Shown here: positions 1-11,029 of the stretch, one piece after another
Layout: the number at the start of each line of letters is the position of its first letter
Position numbering within the stretch: position 1 is the first letter of the stretch
Assembly: GCA_020726505.1 (NCBI GenBank)
Contig: JAHLEZ010000003.1
Coordinates: 4,154,001 to 4,218,000 of the forward strand
From: Leptodontidium sp. MPI-SDFR-AT-0119
Lineage: Eukaryota > Ascomycota > Leotiomycetes > Helotiales > Leptodontidiaceae
Direction: 5' to 3'
DNA: 64,000 nt
The notes under the pieces: model-generated
What the model saw: the letters and a program-made list of their open reading frames with translations, nothing else
What the model was told of the DNA's origin: nothing
Databases searched by the model: none
Translations under genes and position numbers: made by a program

Positions 1-1
1 C

Positions 2-610
2 AAGTATTCTGTTCCGATGTTGACAAAGCTGGAGCAAGAGTTCCCTGGCATGAAGCTCCGACTGATGGGTCTCAGATGCACACATTTGGTCAGTATGAAG
101 AAGCCTGATACAATGGCATTCTTCGGATTCAAGAAGCGATCAACCGATCCTAGTGACTTGGGAGAGAGCCCTACAAAACGGAAGGCAGGAGTCCTCGAAG
201 ATGAGACGGAACAATGGGAAGCTTGGCCAGATGAGTTACTCTTTGAAGATGCAGAACGTCAAGAATGGGAGGATGAATTACAGGAATTGGAGACATTGAG
301 CCAGGAAATCGACAAGCGGAGACATCATGGAAAGGAAATTGTTCCAAATCCGAAGAAAAAAGATACGCCAGAAGAGGAGTGGTGGGACTGTCCTATCTGC
401 ACGCGGCCCCAAGCTGCTAGTGAGAAGGAATTCAACGAGCACATAGATCTCTGCCTTTCGAGGCAAACGATTCGAGATGCTGTACAGGAAACGTCTGAGA
501 GCCATTCTAGGGAACCTACACCTGCACCAAAGAAGGTGAAACTCAGTAACGAAAAGGGGAAAGCAAGTAAGCAAGGAGACCCCAAACAGCGGCGTCTAAA
601 CTTTGGATGA
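2..610 (+). CDS. DNA polymerase kappa-type (Y-family), C-terminal part
   Basis: The frame is open from the window edge, so the 5' part, including the catalytic palm, lies outside. The first residues (KLRLMGLRCTHL) match the end of the little-finger domain of DinB/pol kappa enzymes, which carry out translesion synthesis in the nucleus. An acidic linker follows, then a Rad18-type UBZ zinc finger: CPIC (C-x2-C) and HIDLC (H-x3-C), about residues 125-147 of the visible part. This finger binds ubiquitin, as on ubiquitylated PCNA. The basic tail ends QRRLNFG, which resembles a PCNA-interacting (PIP) motif. That reading of the tail is inference; the UBZ cysteines and histidine are directly visible. 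Stop is TGA at 608-610. Other Y-family members (eta) carry different fingers, so kappa is the best call. Confidence 0.85.
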   Translation, partial: KYSVPMLTKLEQEFPGMKLRLMGLRCTHLVSMKKPDTMAFFGFKKRSTDPSDLGESPTKRKAGVLEDETEQWEAWPDELLFEDAERQEWEDELQELETLSQEIDKRRHHGKEIVPNPKKKDTPEEEWWDCPICTRPQAASEKEFNEHIDLCLSRQTIRDAVQETSESHSREPTPAPKKVKLSNEKGKASKQGDPKQRRLNFG

Positions 611-847
611 ACAAGCAGAGATGGCGTTCATGGGACAAAATATCGCCTGCAATAGAGCATGGCGATCATACAGAACATGGGAAATCAACAATCAAATTTG
701 CTTCCTCCCTTCCCTAAAACCGTGCCTAGAGGTATCGTATCATCACATCATTCCAATCATCAACCTGCAAAGAGTTTCCTCCCATACCCACCGAATTTTC
801 CATTCCCAAAGCAACATTTGTACGCCAGAACCACCTAATATTCCCAA

Positions 848-1523
848 TCAAGCTCCACCCTCGCGCTTAGCATATTCTTCCTCAATATTCTCCTCGTACA
901 ACTTCTCCGCCGCAGCCGAATCGATAGCAGTCGGATCTTCGGTCAGGATACCCTCCTTGAGCAATTGTTCCGGCTTTGGGCGATGTAGGATCTTCTCATT
1001 CAAGCTATCTGCCCGCATGTGTTTCTCGAGTTCGCGTTGATGGCCAACGATTGCGGGGGCGGCGGTCGAGTCTGGGAGGATGTTGCCTGTAATTCGTTCC
1101 GGTTAGTAAACAATGTCGCAAGTTGAGCACAGTACATTGGAATACGTGAAGGGATAGGCATACGTTCAACTAGATCTTCACGGTGTGGACGCTTCTCGAG
1201 ACCTTTCTTCAAGCTATCCGTCGCACGTTGGCGTTCGAGGTCGTGGGCTGCGGACTGGAGAGCTCTGTTTACCCCGCATTGTCAGCTTGACCCTAATAAA
1301 ATATCGCAGAACAATGTTGGTGCTCTGGAATGGTATTGGGAAATGAGGGTCTAACTCACGGAGCAGCATTAGTATCAAGCAAGATATGTCTATCCTTCAG
1401 CTCCTGTGGATCAGGACGGTGCTGGAGGTGCTTCTCAAGGGAATTCTGGCGGACGTGAGAGCTGGGTCGGACGGGAGAGATGGGAGTTTCATCGATGACT
1501 GCGCTGCGGTCTGCTTCGGCCAT
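848..1523 (-). CDS. RPEL-repeat protein
   Basis: Three exons: 1523-1360, 1264-1164 and 1086-848, with GTGAGT and GTATGC donors, giving 167 residues. The protein has an acidic N-terminus (MAEADRSAVIDE) followed by three clear RPEL repeats in tandem. Their cores are HLQHRPDPQELKDRHIL, LEKRPHREDLVERNIL and ILHRPKPEQLLKEGIL. RPEL motifs (Pfam PF02755) bind G-actin in animal MRTF and Phactr proteins. Short fungal proteins of three RPEL repeats are common, but their function is not established, so actin binding is only a family-based guess. The gene is convergent with the polymerase gene, with about 240 nt between stops. Exon joins restore a continuous repeat register across both introns, which supports the model strongly. 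Confidence 0.85.
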
Positions 1524-2483
1524 GATTGTAGTTATTGTTTGATTTGGAATGTTCTGGGTTTGTTTGGGGGATTTAGAGAGAGTTGCGGAGTTGATATAGA
1601 AGTGGGAAAGTTGTTTGGGAAGATGGGCAGGTTTATGAGTTCGCGAGCTGCTCTTCCCCACAGCAACGCGCCTGCCCCTTGCCTGCAGCTTCGTCATAGG
1701 CTTCGCTTAATGGACTTCCCCTCCCCCTTTCTTTGACAGGGGTCGATAGAAACAAAACAAAGGTTCCCAATCCGGAGTTGAGGACTTATGAAACCGGTGG
1801 TTTAGTCCAGCTTGACATGTTATGACGGGGATATCGGATTTCATTGTGCAATGTATCACTTTCGTGCATTGCTTGGAATAATGAACTGGGATCTACAAGT
1901 CTTCAATCCAGCCACCGGCTTAATTTTGCCTCGATTTACATTGTGGAAAATAGGAATGTGATGACCCGAGAGTCCATATTGGGATGTTCTGAATTACCTG
2001 CAGCTATTTTCTTAGTGTTTGGCCCCAATTGTCGGGAGCATTGAAATAAGTAAATCTCACCATTGAGGCGCTTTATCAAAAATCCCAAATGAGAGCTGTG
2101 TCGTCAAAACCAACCACAAATCTTCAGAACTGGTAAATTATAAGCCTTTGTTGCACATGTTTAATTCTCAAGGTTTTGTAACTCCAAAGTTGCAGTTAAT
2201 TTTCACGACTCATCCCATTGACCCAGTACTTCAAGCTTGCTAGTGGCGAAGAAATAACTAACGGCTTGAGAATTTCATGACTTCAGCTCCTCATAATCAA
2301 GCATTGAAGGTATGCTTGTGATTCTCAAGTGAATAGATCAATTATTGAATAACTCTTTGACTTATAACTTGTGATTCACGAAAGTAGAGTCTCAGCTCAC
2401 TTATTACCTCTACGACTTCTGGTGCTCCACTCCATTTTCAACCTCACACCAAACCAAACCATCACCAAAGCAACCGCAAGAAA
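1524..2483. other. Intergenic region
   Basis: Upstream region of the RPEL gene. I see only short unsupported frames. The AT-rich stretch 1850-2400 shows no RNA gene or repeat that I can support. Confidence 0.5.
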
Positions 2484-3324
2484 ATGTTCTCCACGCCTAC
2501 AGCGAACCAAACAGACCCATACTCCTCCGTCCTCCACCCAGAAGATACCCCATGCAGCCACTGCCATGGCAAACAAGCCAGCCCGACATATCCACCTTGA
2601 ACCTGAACGGTTCAGGTCCGGAAACAACATCCCAGCTAGAAAGCCCTAGAAGCAAGACTATCGATAACTGGTTGGATGATTTGGTTCGAAGGACTTTCAA
2701 GCTAGTGACATAACTTCGGGAATGAAAAAAGGCATTCGATTCTGTATTAAGTGCCACGCAGAACTAAGGCCATTGACGAATTAGGATACTTGAACTCCAA
2801 AAAAAATCTCCGAAGAATTAAAAAGAAGATAATACTCAAGCTCAAGCTGCCTCGGATAATTTGAAGGAAGAGAGCGGAAATACTCACTTGAAAGAAAGGG
2901 CCGAATACGTGTAAATTGACGAGTTTTGAAAGCCCGTCGGGTGAGCACACTTTGACGACAGATCAAGAATTTCACAAGGGGGATACGTAGAAGCATCTCA
3001 CAGAGCTGAAGATTTCCAATCGTCCTCCGCTACTAGGAGCGAGGCTGAGGAAGGAGAAGCTGGATAAGCTGATGTGTCGCTGCAAACCGAGATGGTGAGC
3101 CTGGATATGGTTAGTATTTGGGTCAAATTATGGTTATGTCTTCGGCAGCTGAGCTAGAATGTATCTTGATTGGAAGAAAAAAACCTTTATATCGCTATGA
3201 GGCTAAGTTCCTGAGAGGGATGTTTGAAGTGAAGAAGAGTCCCGAATCGACGCCGAGATTTTTCAAAGCAAGTAAACACAAACTCCGGGAGATCCTGGAA
3301 ATTGGTCAGAAAGAATTGACTTGA
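2484..3324 (+). pseudogene. Possible decayed small gene
   Basis: An ATG at 2484 opens a codon-like frame with a Cys/His-rich patch (TPCSHCHGKQAS) that stops after 38 residues. A second frame (about 2536-2720, SKTIDNWLDDLVRRT) and a third, Glu/Ser-rich frame (about 2850-3060) also look like coding sequence, but they are broken by TAA and TGA triplets. The upstream 100 nt are CT/CA-rich, as in a fungal promoter or 5' leader. I read this as relics of one gene. No family was recognised, and random open frames cannot be excluded. Confidence 0.25.
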
Positions 3325-4068
3325 GCTCAGGTCGTGGAAGATACTTAGGAGAGGAAAATAGAGAGGAAAATAATATAAATAAAGCGTTCGGCGGGTATGA
3401 TATTAATATTCTAACCCCGTTCAGGATGTGTGGTGAATCAGTTCGAAGGAAGTAGCGAGGCCGAAAATAGCTGACGTACTATTACAACCCAAGGGGGTGT
3501 GCGATTGAAAAATCCAAACTAAACCCCCCCCCCCCCCCCCCCCCCCCAAAAAAAACCTCCAAAAAATTATACTTGAGCCCAAACTGTCGAGGATTTACGG
3601 AATACGGAGTAGTAATACTTACAATCGTGTTCATTCTCCAGAATATCTACTAATGGGCCAGTCACACCATCCTAATGTTGCTGCGTTGTGTCGTTTCCCT
3701 ACTCTGAACCGCCACCCTAATATTGCTGCGTTGTGTGTTGACCGTCCATTGTACGACCTCGATGTTGCTGTACAATGTTAGTACATATTCCCAAGATCGA
3801 AATTGAATTCAATCCTCGACAGCTGAGCCAAAGCATTTCTGATTGATGCAAATCCGTTTATTTCGCTACATACGTCCCAGATCGAAGTCTGGTTTGGGGG
3901 AGTCGATCTTCATCATCGCATATCATTAAGACATGGTGCCAATCCTCTGGTGTCATTTTCGTTCTTGGCTGCCACTGAGGAACTTTCTGATTCGAGACAT
4001 CGTGGCTTTGCCTTCGCGGTGGGAAAGGCTGTGAGGAGTTGGTCTGCTGCACTAGTCCGGGGTGCTGT
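3325..4068. other. Intergenic region with homopolymer tract
   Basis: Holds the C24/A8 tract (separate entry) and two short direct copies of a TAATRTTGCTGCGTTGTGT-like string at about 3672 and 3719. The minus-strand frame from 4148 to 3858 overlaps the end of the next gene, lacks an ATG start, and is not called. Confidence 0.5.
3524..3555 (+). repeat. Homopolymer tract C24 then A8
   Basis: Twenty-four C followed directly by eight A. Runs of this length are unstable in replication and in sequencing, so the exact length should not be trusted. Confidence 0.9.
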
Positions 4069-5124
4069 TCATGGCCCGTAAAGGTAATGCAATCGAGCGG
4101 AACATTTCGTTCCAGCTCGCTCTGAAGCATAGCTATCCCAGAGGTCAATTATGTCACTTCGCCGGAATTTGACAATCTTACATTTCAGCTTCTTGATGCC
4201 GAACGATCCAAACGGTAACTCAGCAATATATCTCTGGTCTGTAGGCATATATCCGGAAAGGTGATGCATGCCCGTAACAATGAACCTTGAGCCGTCACGT
4301 TTCGTGATCAATTCTCTGCAGGGTCTAGATACTGTCTCGGGGAGTGAGTTTCCAGCAGGTAAGTCTTCCATGGGCTGACCATCCAAGATTGATTCAGGAG
4401 CGAGTGGTGGAACTTCTGGCAGCTCCATATCCTCCGGATGGAATTCTTCGCTTTCGTCAGAAGAGGACGAGTCTGATTCCCAATCCGGAAGCGTATTTTT
4501 GATGACTTCTTCAGGCATCACAGGTAAGTCTGTCAATCTATTAAACATACCCGTCGATGCCTGTCTACGTGCATGGTAGTCCTCTATGCGGGCCGGAGTA
4601 TTGAAGACCGGCGGATCAACGTCTTGGTCTGTGACTGGATGTGTCAGAAGGCCATCTCGAGCATGGGTGTTGACTGCCAGCACACCTTTCACCTCAATTC
4701 CTGGCATCCGCTTTGTGCATATGATATGGGATTTCCGCAAGTCAGGTCGGTTATTTGGGCATTGCCCGGGTTCCAAGATTGGTTGATGACATTCGATCTG
4801 GAGCTTGCCGAAGTTGTCAAGCATGTCATCGAAACTGCCATGTCCGTTGATGCTCGATCCACTCTTGCTCGAGGCTACGTCTAGAGCTAGCTCTTCTTGC
4901 TGGGCTCCCTTGCATACCAACACAGGAGCCATGAGATGCATACTCTCTGGCGGCGACTGGCATTCTTCGAAGGGTGACATTTTGATGTGAGGATGATCGG
5001 TGCAGGCAGATGCAAAGTGATATACGCTAAGCGGGATAACGAGCGTTGGGTAAGGAGTGTCGGGATAACGAATGTTGTTGGTTGTATGACCCGGGATGGA
5101 AGAGAGTTTTGCTAGAGATGTCAT
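4069..5124 (-). CDS. Hypothetical acidic/serine-rich protein
   Basis: A single open frame of 351 residues from ATG at 5124. An internal ATG at 4980 (MSPFEECQSP) is an alternative and perhaps better start, because the first 48 residues look like translated leader. The middle holds a Ser/Asp/Glu cluster (DSDSSSSDESEEF, about residues 222-234) followed by a Pro-rich stretch. The C-terminal part, about residues 270-335, is the best-folded-looking region (RFIVTGMHHLSGY, KLKCKIVKFRRSD). No signal peptide, membrane segment or known domain was recognised. It is divergently placed from the gene decay to its left and tandem with the transporter upstream. Function unknown. Confidence 0.5.
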   Translation of the reverse strand: MTSLAKLSSIPGHTTNNIRYPDTPYPTLVIPLSVYHFASACTDHPHIKMSPFEECQSPPESMHLMAPVLVCKGAQQEELALDVASSKSGSSINGHGSFDDMLDNFGKLQIECHQPILEPGQCPNNRPDLRKSHIICTKRMPGIEVKGVLAVNTHARDGLLTHPVTDQDVDPPVFNTPARIEDYHARRQASTGMFNRLTDLPVMPEEVIKNTLPDWESDSSSSDESEEFHPEDMELPEVPPLAPESILDGQPMEDLPAGNSLPETVSRPCRELITKRDGSRFIVTGMHHLSGYMPTDQRYIAELPFGSFGIKKLKCKIVKFRRSDIIDLWDSYASERAGTKCSARLHYLYGP

Positions 5125-5357
5125 ATTTCGATCACCCAGGTAGATCTTTCCTCCCAGGATGTGATCGTGCCCAAGAAGTCGAGGCTCCTAGTCACCATTC
5201 GTGACGAATTCGGAAAGCACAACCAGAGATTCAACTGTGAAAGTTAGACATTTGCATTAGCATAAACTAATATTCGATTATATACAAACAGATCAGGGTC
5301 AAACGCAGACATTTGTCCAGAAACATCTCGAGACTTGCCACAAATCCAAACCCCCTA

Positions 5358-7200
5358 TCATAAATTTTTTATCTCGAACTTTTTCCGCAGGTGCGCTCCG
5401 TACTTCATCAGAGCCCATGCTACGGGTATCAATGCAAGAGCCACAAAAGCAAGCAGACTGTTTCCCCACCCGAGGCCTAGCCTATTGTACATCGTTTGTC
5501 CGGCGAGAGGTAATACAGCACCCATGATGCTGCGAATGACTGTATTCGCAGCCAGAGCTGAGGCGGCATACATGCCAAATGCATCAATGAGGTATAGCGA
5601 GATTCCCATAAATACTGCCATGTTTCCAATGCCGATGAGCACAGTAGCCAGAATGGGCACCATCCAGTGGACATGGTAATGGGTTGTCCAGCCGTAGATG
5701 AACAGCCCAACAGGGATGAGGGCGTAGGTTGGAATGACCATCTGCAGACGTATTTCCGGTTCTGGGGCAGTTACTTGTCCCCCGGCACCCTCGTCACCAG
5801 AAGCGGCGGCAGCTTCTTGAGCAGCTTTCCGTCTTTTGAACATTCGATCTGTTGACCAAGCAAAGAAAGCGACTCCAATCACAGATCCTATACCCAATCC
5901 CATGAATGTGAGACCAACGGAGCCAGTTGAAAAGCCATAAACCTCCTCAAAAACGGGTGTGAATGTTGTGAAGAGTAAATAGAGGTATCCGTAGACCACA
6001 CCAACATATATAGCAGTGATGAGTACCACGGGAGAGAAAGCGAGCATCTTCGTAGGTCGGATAATGGAGCGAATAAAGAAATCCTTGGGAGATAGTCCGG
6101 CATCTAACCTGGAACGTAGTAACATATTGCCGGTAGATTTTCGTAGCCTGTTAGTCTTCTTTCGTAGGATTGTTGCAGCATAGGTCTCTCGAAGGATGAT
6201 CAAGCTGAGAACTCCAAAGACACCGCTGAGTATGCTGAGTACCCAGAAGACCCAACGCCAACCTTTTGCTTGACTCAAATATCCTCCTGCCACGGGTCCA
6301 ACTGAGGGGCTTGATTAGGACATGTCACAACTCCCCGGTGATACTTGATGACTTACTTATAGGACCTATAATTGGACCCATCACAAATCCCGACATGGCT
6401 TTTCCTCTCTTATCCGCAGTGACCAAATCCGATATTGTACCCCCTCCATTGGTTAAGGGAGCACTTCCAAACACGCCGGCCATGAAGCGAAACCCAATGA
6501 GCATTGGCAGACTCGTCGCAAGCGCACAAGCGATGTTGAAAGCTAGAAATGCGAAATTGCAAGCATGGTAGATTGGCAATCGACCGTATACCTCGCTCAG
6601 AGGGGCAAAAAACAATGGCCCAACAGCAAATCCAAGGACGTAGACTGACACAACGAAACTGGCCAAGAGGACATCGTCGCTCTTGAATTCCACCATCAGC
6701 TCCGGTACACCAGGAGCAAACATCGACGAGGCAAGAGGCGTGACAAAACAAATGGCAGATATCAAGGCAACATTCCAGATCTTCAGCCAGCGGCCGAAGT
6801 TCATTGGATTCAGAGGATCATTGGGGCCGTCCCACCACACGATGTTGGGGTCACGTCCTGCTCCTGACGTCTTCCTTTTGGCCTTCTCAACCACATCCTG
6901 ATTTGTAGCATCGATACTCCTATTCTCGCGACTTCTGTTGGTACGCAATGACGTTTTGCGGTGTGACCCTGTGGCCGATTGCTTCTTTTTCAACTCTCCG
7001 CGCGTATCCAGTACATTCGAGGGGGTATCCGCATTGTGACCGTCGTACGCGGTTAGGGTTTCCTTCTCGAGCTCGGGTGGATTATGATGTGTCTTGGAAA
7101 CCGATGGTTTGTGCTGGTGCTTTTTGTGCTGCTCTTCGTGGCCACTTGTACCCTCATCGTCGTGTCTCGACTCGACTTCGGTCATCGACGAAGCGTCCAT
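5358..7200 (-). CDS. MFS drug:H+ antiporter, DHA1 type
   Basis: Two exons, 7200-6357 and 6301-5358, with a 55-nt intron (GTAAGT...CAG) that falls in the conserved transmembrane-5 motif. Splicing yields 595 residues. A 130-residue charged cytosolic N-terminus ends in the family signature WWDGPNDPLNP. About 12 hydrophobic segments follow. Family marks are PLSEVYGRLP (loop 2-3, motif A) and the GPIIGPIIGPVAGG run across the splice site (motif C of antiporters). A long central loop rich in Ala/Gly/Glu (about residues 425-455) separates the two halves. Relatives (Flr1, Tpo and fluconazole-resistance proteins) export drugs, polyamines or toxins at the plasma membrane. The substrate cannot be told from sequence. 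The neighbouring FAD monooxygenase is divergently transcribed about 1.4 kb away, and a functional link is speculative. Confidence 0.9.
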
Positions 7201-8645
7201 CCGAACTACCGGCTACCTGCAGCCATCCCCGGATCAGCAAAGTATTCCTGTCATGTCATATCATGTTGAACTGGGCCCGTATGGCATGTACCAGGTTGTG
7301 CAGCAGCATGAGGTTTCGCATATACTGGTGAAGGGCTGGACGTCGTGGATGGGTGTATCATCAGACAGACAGGCAGAGCTGACAGGACTGGACTGGCACT
7401 CACTTGGACTGACTGATCCGCGCAACCGGTAAACGCTAAGATGCCTCTGGAACAAACAAATGGAGGCAATTCTGGGATAAAAGCTGCAATAGCCTAGGCC
7501 TGGGAGATCAGAGCTCCGAAGAACTAAGCAGGCGGCACAATTGAACTCGGGACCAAGGATCGCAGCAGGCAGAATTGGGCTTCAGCCCCGGAAATGGGGA
7601 TTGGAGATGGGAAGCTCTTCATGGTTGTTCGCGCGACAGTTCGGGAATAGAAAGAAATGCCTTCCAAGCGCTCCGCCATGATACCTTGTCTCGGGAGACT
7701 ATCCCAAAAGCATAATTCGTCCATAACTTGCGCGGTCTTGGCACTGGTTGCATAAACATATGCAACAAAGAACATGCCATGTCTGGTTGGGGTTAGACCG
7801 GGAAAGGTTTCCACCAATCAGGGAGCAAGACGGCGTTGGTGTGAAGACCATGTGGACAAGGCGGGGAATATCATTTGACATAGCGTCGTCCATGGCAGTG
7901 CAGTCTGGATCAACCCTGACTGTACCTGGTACTTCTCGCTTTGCAACATCAGTAGAAACCAAGTAAATAAGGTATTAACAGTCATATATTGACAGCTTGA
8001 ATCTGCTATTATCTCAAGATACCGTTTCTGTAAGATCCCATAAGAACGCGGCTTGCAAGTGAAGTTGTTGTTCTTTCGTTAGTAAGAGACTAGCTAGTGT
8101 GCCCGAGCTGATGCCAATGCCGATGCCAATGCCAGTGCCAATGTTGTGGTGCAGGCAAGACGGTCACGACGAGAGTTGAAGTGCAAAAGAAATACTGTTA
8201 TCTACTCGTGCTTTGCATTCAAGCAATAATACTCCACTCCAGTGAGAGCTTTGCGTCGTTTGCATTACACTCTCAATTTGGAAGCTTGTTGTTCCATGAT
8301 CGGTCTGTCTTACTTTCTCACCGACTGCTTACTGTGCTCCCCACCTTCAATTCCTCCCAAGGCAGAATTCCCACTGATATATAGCCCTGGGAAATCTGCT
8401 CCGGCTTTTTCAAAAGAAAGCCGGGTACCTTATGGCTAGAAATGGAGATACATACGAGATGTGGTTCTTGGCAAACGGCTTTGCTATGATGTGGTCGCAT
8501 CGACCATCCAATCGGGTGGGTCAGATCTTGTGGCGCCTCACATTTTATATCTTCAGTGTCATTGCAATCAATATGGTGTTTTATGATATATATCAGCACT
8601 TGCCCATCATAAAATAAATTACTTGATCTTCACTCAAGTCCTGCC
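7201..8645. other. Divergent intergenic region
   Basis: Separates the transporter from the monooxygenase. It contains a degenerate ATGCCA/ATGCCG hexamer run at about 8107-8146. Overlapping short frames on both strands show no family similarity. Shared regulation of the two flanking genes is possible but not shown. Confidence 0.5.
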
Positions 8646-10000
8646 ATGTCGGAACCATTACATGTTATCATAATCGGAGCTGGCATCACAGGGTTACTCA
8701 TCGCCCAGGGTCTCAAAGCTGTAAGCTGATATTCTGGCTCTCCAAAACCAAGTACGACACGAACTGACATGCAAAAGGCCGGCATCAAATACACCATCTT
8801 CGACGAAGAACCCACCCCAGAAATCCGCAAACGAGAGTGGACATTAAACCTACATTTCGCCAGCTCAGATCTGAAAAAACTCCTCCCGCCCAACTTATAT
8901 TCACGTCTTCGAGAAGCTTACACAGATCCGAATCACATATGGAAGGAACTGGAATACACACCCTGGTACAACTCCAAAACAGGGGAACTCATCCACCGAG
9001 TTCCCCGTACGGACACGATCAACATCTCACGTCGACGGATGAGGAAGCTTTGCGCCGAAGGCATCGAGGTTAATTACGGAATGCGTTTTTCGGAAGTATC
9101 TTACACAGGTGATAAAGTCACAGCTCGTTTTTCGGATGGGTCGATTGTGCAAGGTGATTTGCTGATTGGAGCCGATGGAGTGAGATCTGTTGTGAGAGAA
9201 AAATTACTTGGTATTGAAAAAGCAAAGGCGATACCTTGTCATGGCAACTTTGCGACTGCCATTGCGAAGTATGATGATCCTGAGACGGCATTGCGAGTGA
9301 GAAGCGGGAATTGGGAGGCTTGCATTGGATACCATCCAGATGGAATATGCAACATGGTCGCCAGTGTGTACCAGATCCAACTTCAAAGGCTGTACTGACT
9401 TTTCTTCAAAAAGTTTCAAATGTGCCTGATCCAGGCGATCCCACGACCTGGGAATTTAACATTGCTTGCTCAGTTCTTGGTGAATCACCTCAAACATTGG
9501 ATAATGCAACCCGCTTGCAAAATGTCAGGCGAAGATGTCAGGACATGGCAGAGCCGTTCCAAAGCTCCTTCATGGAACTTCCTGATCGTACGAAAGTCTT
9601 CAACGATAAGCTGTACTATTGGATTCCGGCACCTTGGGACAACCATGGGGGAAAGATCACACTCGCTGGCGATGCTGCTCATCCTATGCCCCCGTGTACG
9701 TACCTTCCTACAATCCAGATACCAATTTAACACAATCTAGTTCGAGGTCAGGGACTTGCTCAAAGCATACGCGATGCAGCTAACTTAGTCGGCTTGCTGA
9801 AAAGTGTCGCCTCGTCCGAGCAAAACAAACTTTCCACAATCATCAGCGAGTATGAAGAAGAGATGATTGAACGTGGAGTTCAAGAAGTTGAATTGTCACT
9901 GAAAGCGATGATTATTGGTCATGATTGGGGTAAGTTGATGGAACATCCTACAATCAAGCTCGGAGGGAAGAAGATATCGGATCTGAAGAACGAGAGCTGA
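8646..10000 (+). CDS. FAD-dependent monooxygenase
   Basis: Four exons: 8646-8720, 8778-9363, 9414-9695 and 9741-10000, giving 400 residues. Introns are 45-57 nt. The second donor (GTGTGT) was chosen because it alone keeps the frame. Class A flavoprotein hydroxylase marks are all present: dinucleotide-binding GAGITG (residues about 12-17), the DG motif in LLIGADGVRS (about 150-159) and the GD motif in LAGDAAHPMPP (about 305-315) that contacts the FAD ribityl chain. These enzymes hydroxylate aromatic or polyketide substrates using NAD(P)H and O2. No signal peptide is seen, so it is probably cytosolic. Substrate unknown. It resembles salicylate-hydroxylase-like and secondary-metabolite enzymes, but no biosynthetic core gene is visible nearby. 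Confidence 0.88.
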
Positions 10001-10226
10001 GCGAGGTCATCCCCAGTAGCAATCCATCCACCAAGAACAATGGATCCGAATAAACAAAAAGCTATCTCCTTTCGCATTTATCTATCTCATATAAAGTCCC
10101 ATATTCTCGAATTCTACCAACCAAGTCCTTTCCATTGATACCCATGCCCGAATCTACCGTCTTCCTAGTTTCTATCTACTAACGCCCCCAAAGAAATCCA
10201 AACCTTACGTATGCAAAGCAGCCCAA

Positions 10227-11029
10227 TCATGAATTCCCCTTAGTATCAGCATACAGTTTCCGGATCAAATCCACAAACTTCAAAACATCAGCCCGGTACC
10301 AAGGCATAGCATGATGATACGCGATATCCCAAACAGTCGCCGTGCTCTGATCATAGAAAGCAGCAAGTTGCTTCTTCCCATTGTCATAATTAATATCCTT
10401 CGTCCCATGAAGATGCAGCGTCGGAATCGTAATCAAACCCTCCGACAGCGAAGCTACACCCAAATAAAAACAATCAGCATCCAATTCCCCAATCCCCAAC
10501 CATCACGTGGAATACCAAGAACATACCATGCATGACATCCGAGACCATCGGAGCAGAAGCACCCATACACAGAATCCCAAATTTAAAATCAAGATCCCCT
10601 TCAGCCTTCGGCAAACCCATCTCCTTCCTCCTCTGCTGATCTAGCAAAATGCCCCCTACAACCCTCGTCCCCTGACTAAACCCCATAACGCCAACCCACT
10701 CCCCCTCCCCCCCCCTCTTCAGCAATCAATCTCAGCGCTCTCTCGACCCCTCCCTCCCCCCTCCCATCCTCATCCCTCCCATCACCACGTTCCTGCCCCT
10801 CCTTAGACCTCGCAAACCACGTCCGATAAGGCCCGTACTTATCGTACGTGAAGATAGGGAGGACGCCCGGGCCAGCATCCCGCTCGAAGGGAGCGTCGAA
10901 AAAGACGAATGTGAAGGTGTTGGAGAGGAGTTTGATGAGTTGTTCGCTCTGGACGTTGAATATCGACGCTGTGCTTCCGCCGCCGTGGAAACAGGCGATC
11001 CGGGGGAGAGGTTCCATGGGGAAAGACAT
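10227..11029 (-). CDS. FSH1-type serine hydrolase, frameshifted
   Basis: Two exons, 11029-10527 and 10453-10227, with an intron starting GTATGT. The N-terminus (PRIACFHGGGSTASIF) and catalytic parts match the FSH1 family of alpha/beta hydrolases: nucleophile serine in GFSQG, aspartate in HGTKDINY, histidine in YHHAMPW. The reading frame breaks between residue about 105 (RLIAEEG) and EWVGVMGFSQG. The break falls in a run of nine G (coding strand, about 10706-10714); eight G would give one continuous 242-residue frame. A sequence error or a recent natural frameshift both fit. Relatives are small cytosolic esterases, some in polyketide clusters (LovG-like). The gene is convergent with the FAD monooxygenase, with about 225 nt between them. 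Confidence 0.75.

Noticed and set aside
8107..8146. ATGCCA/ATGCCG hexamer run considered as a coding repeat
   Set aside because: It does not lie in a supported open frame and is interrupted; a simple-sequence repeat in a promoter region explains it.
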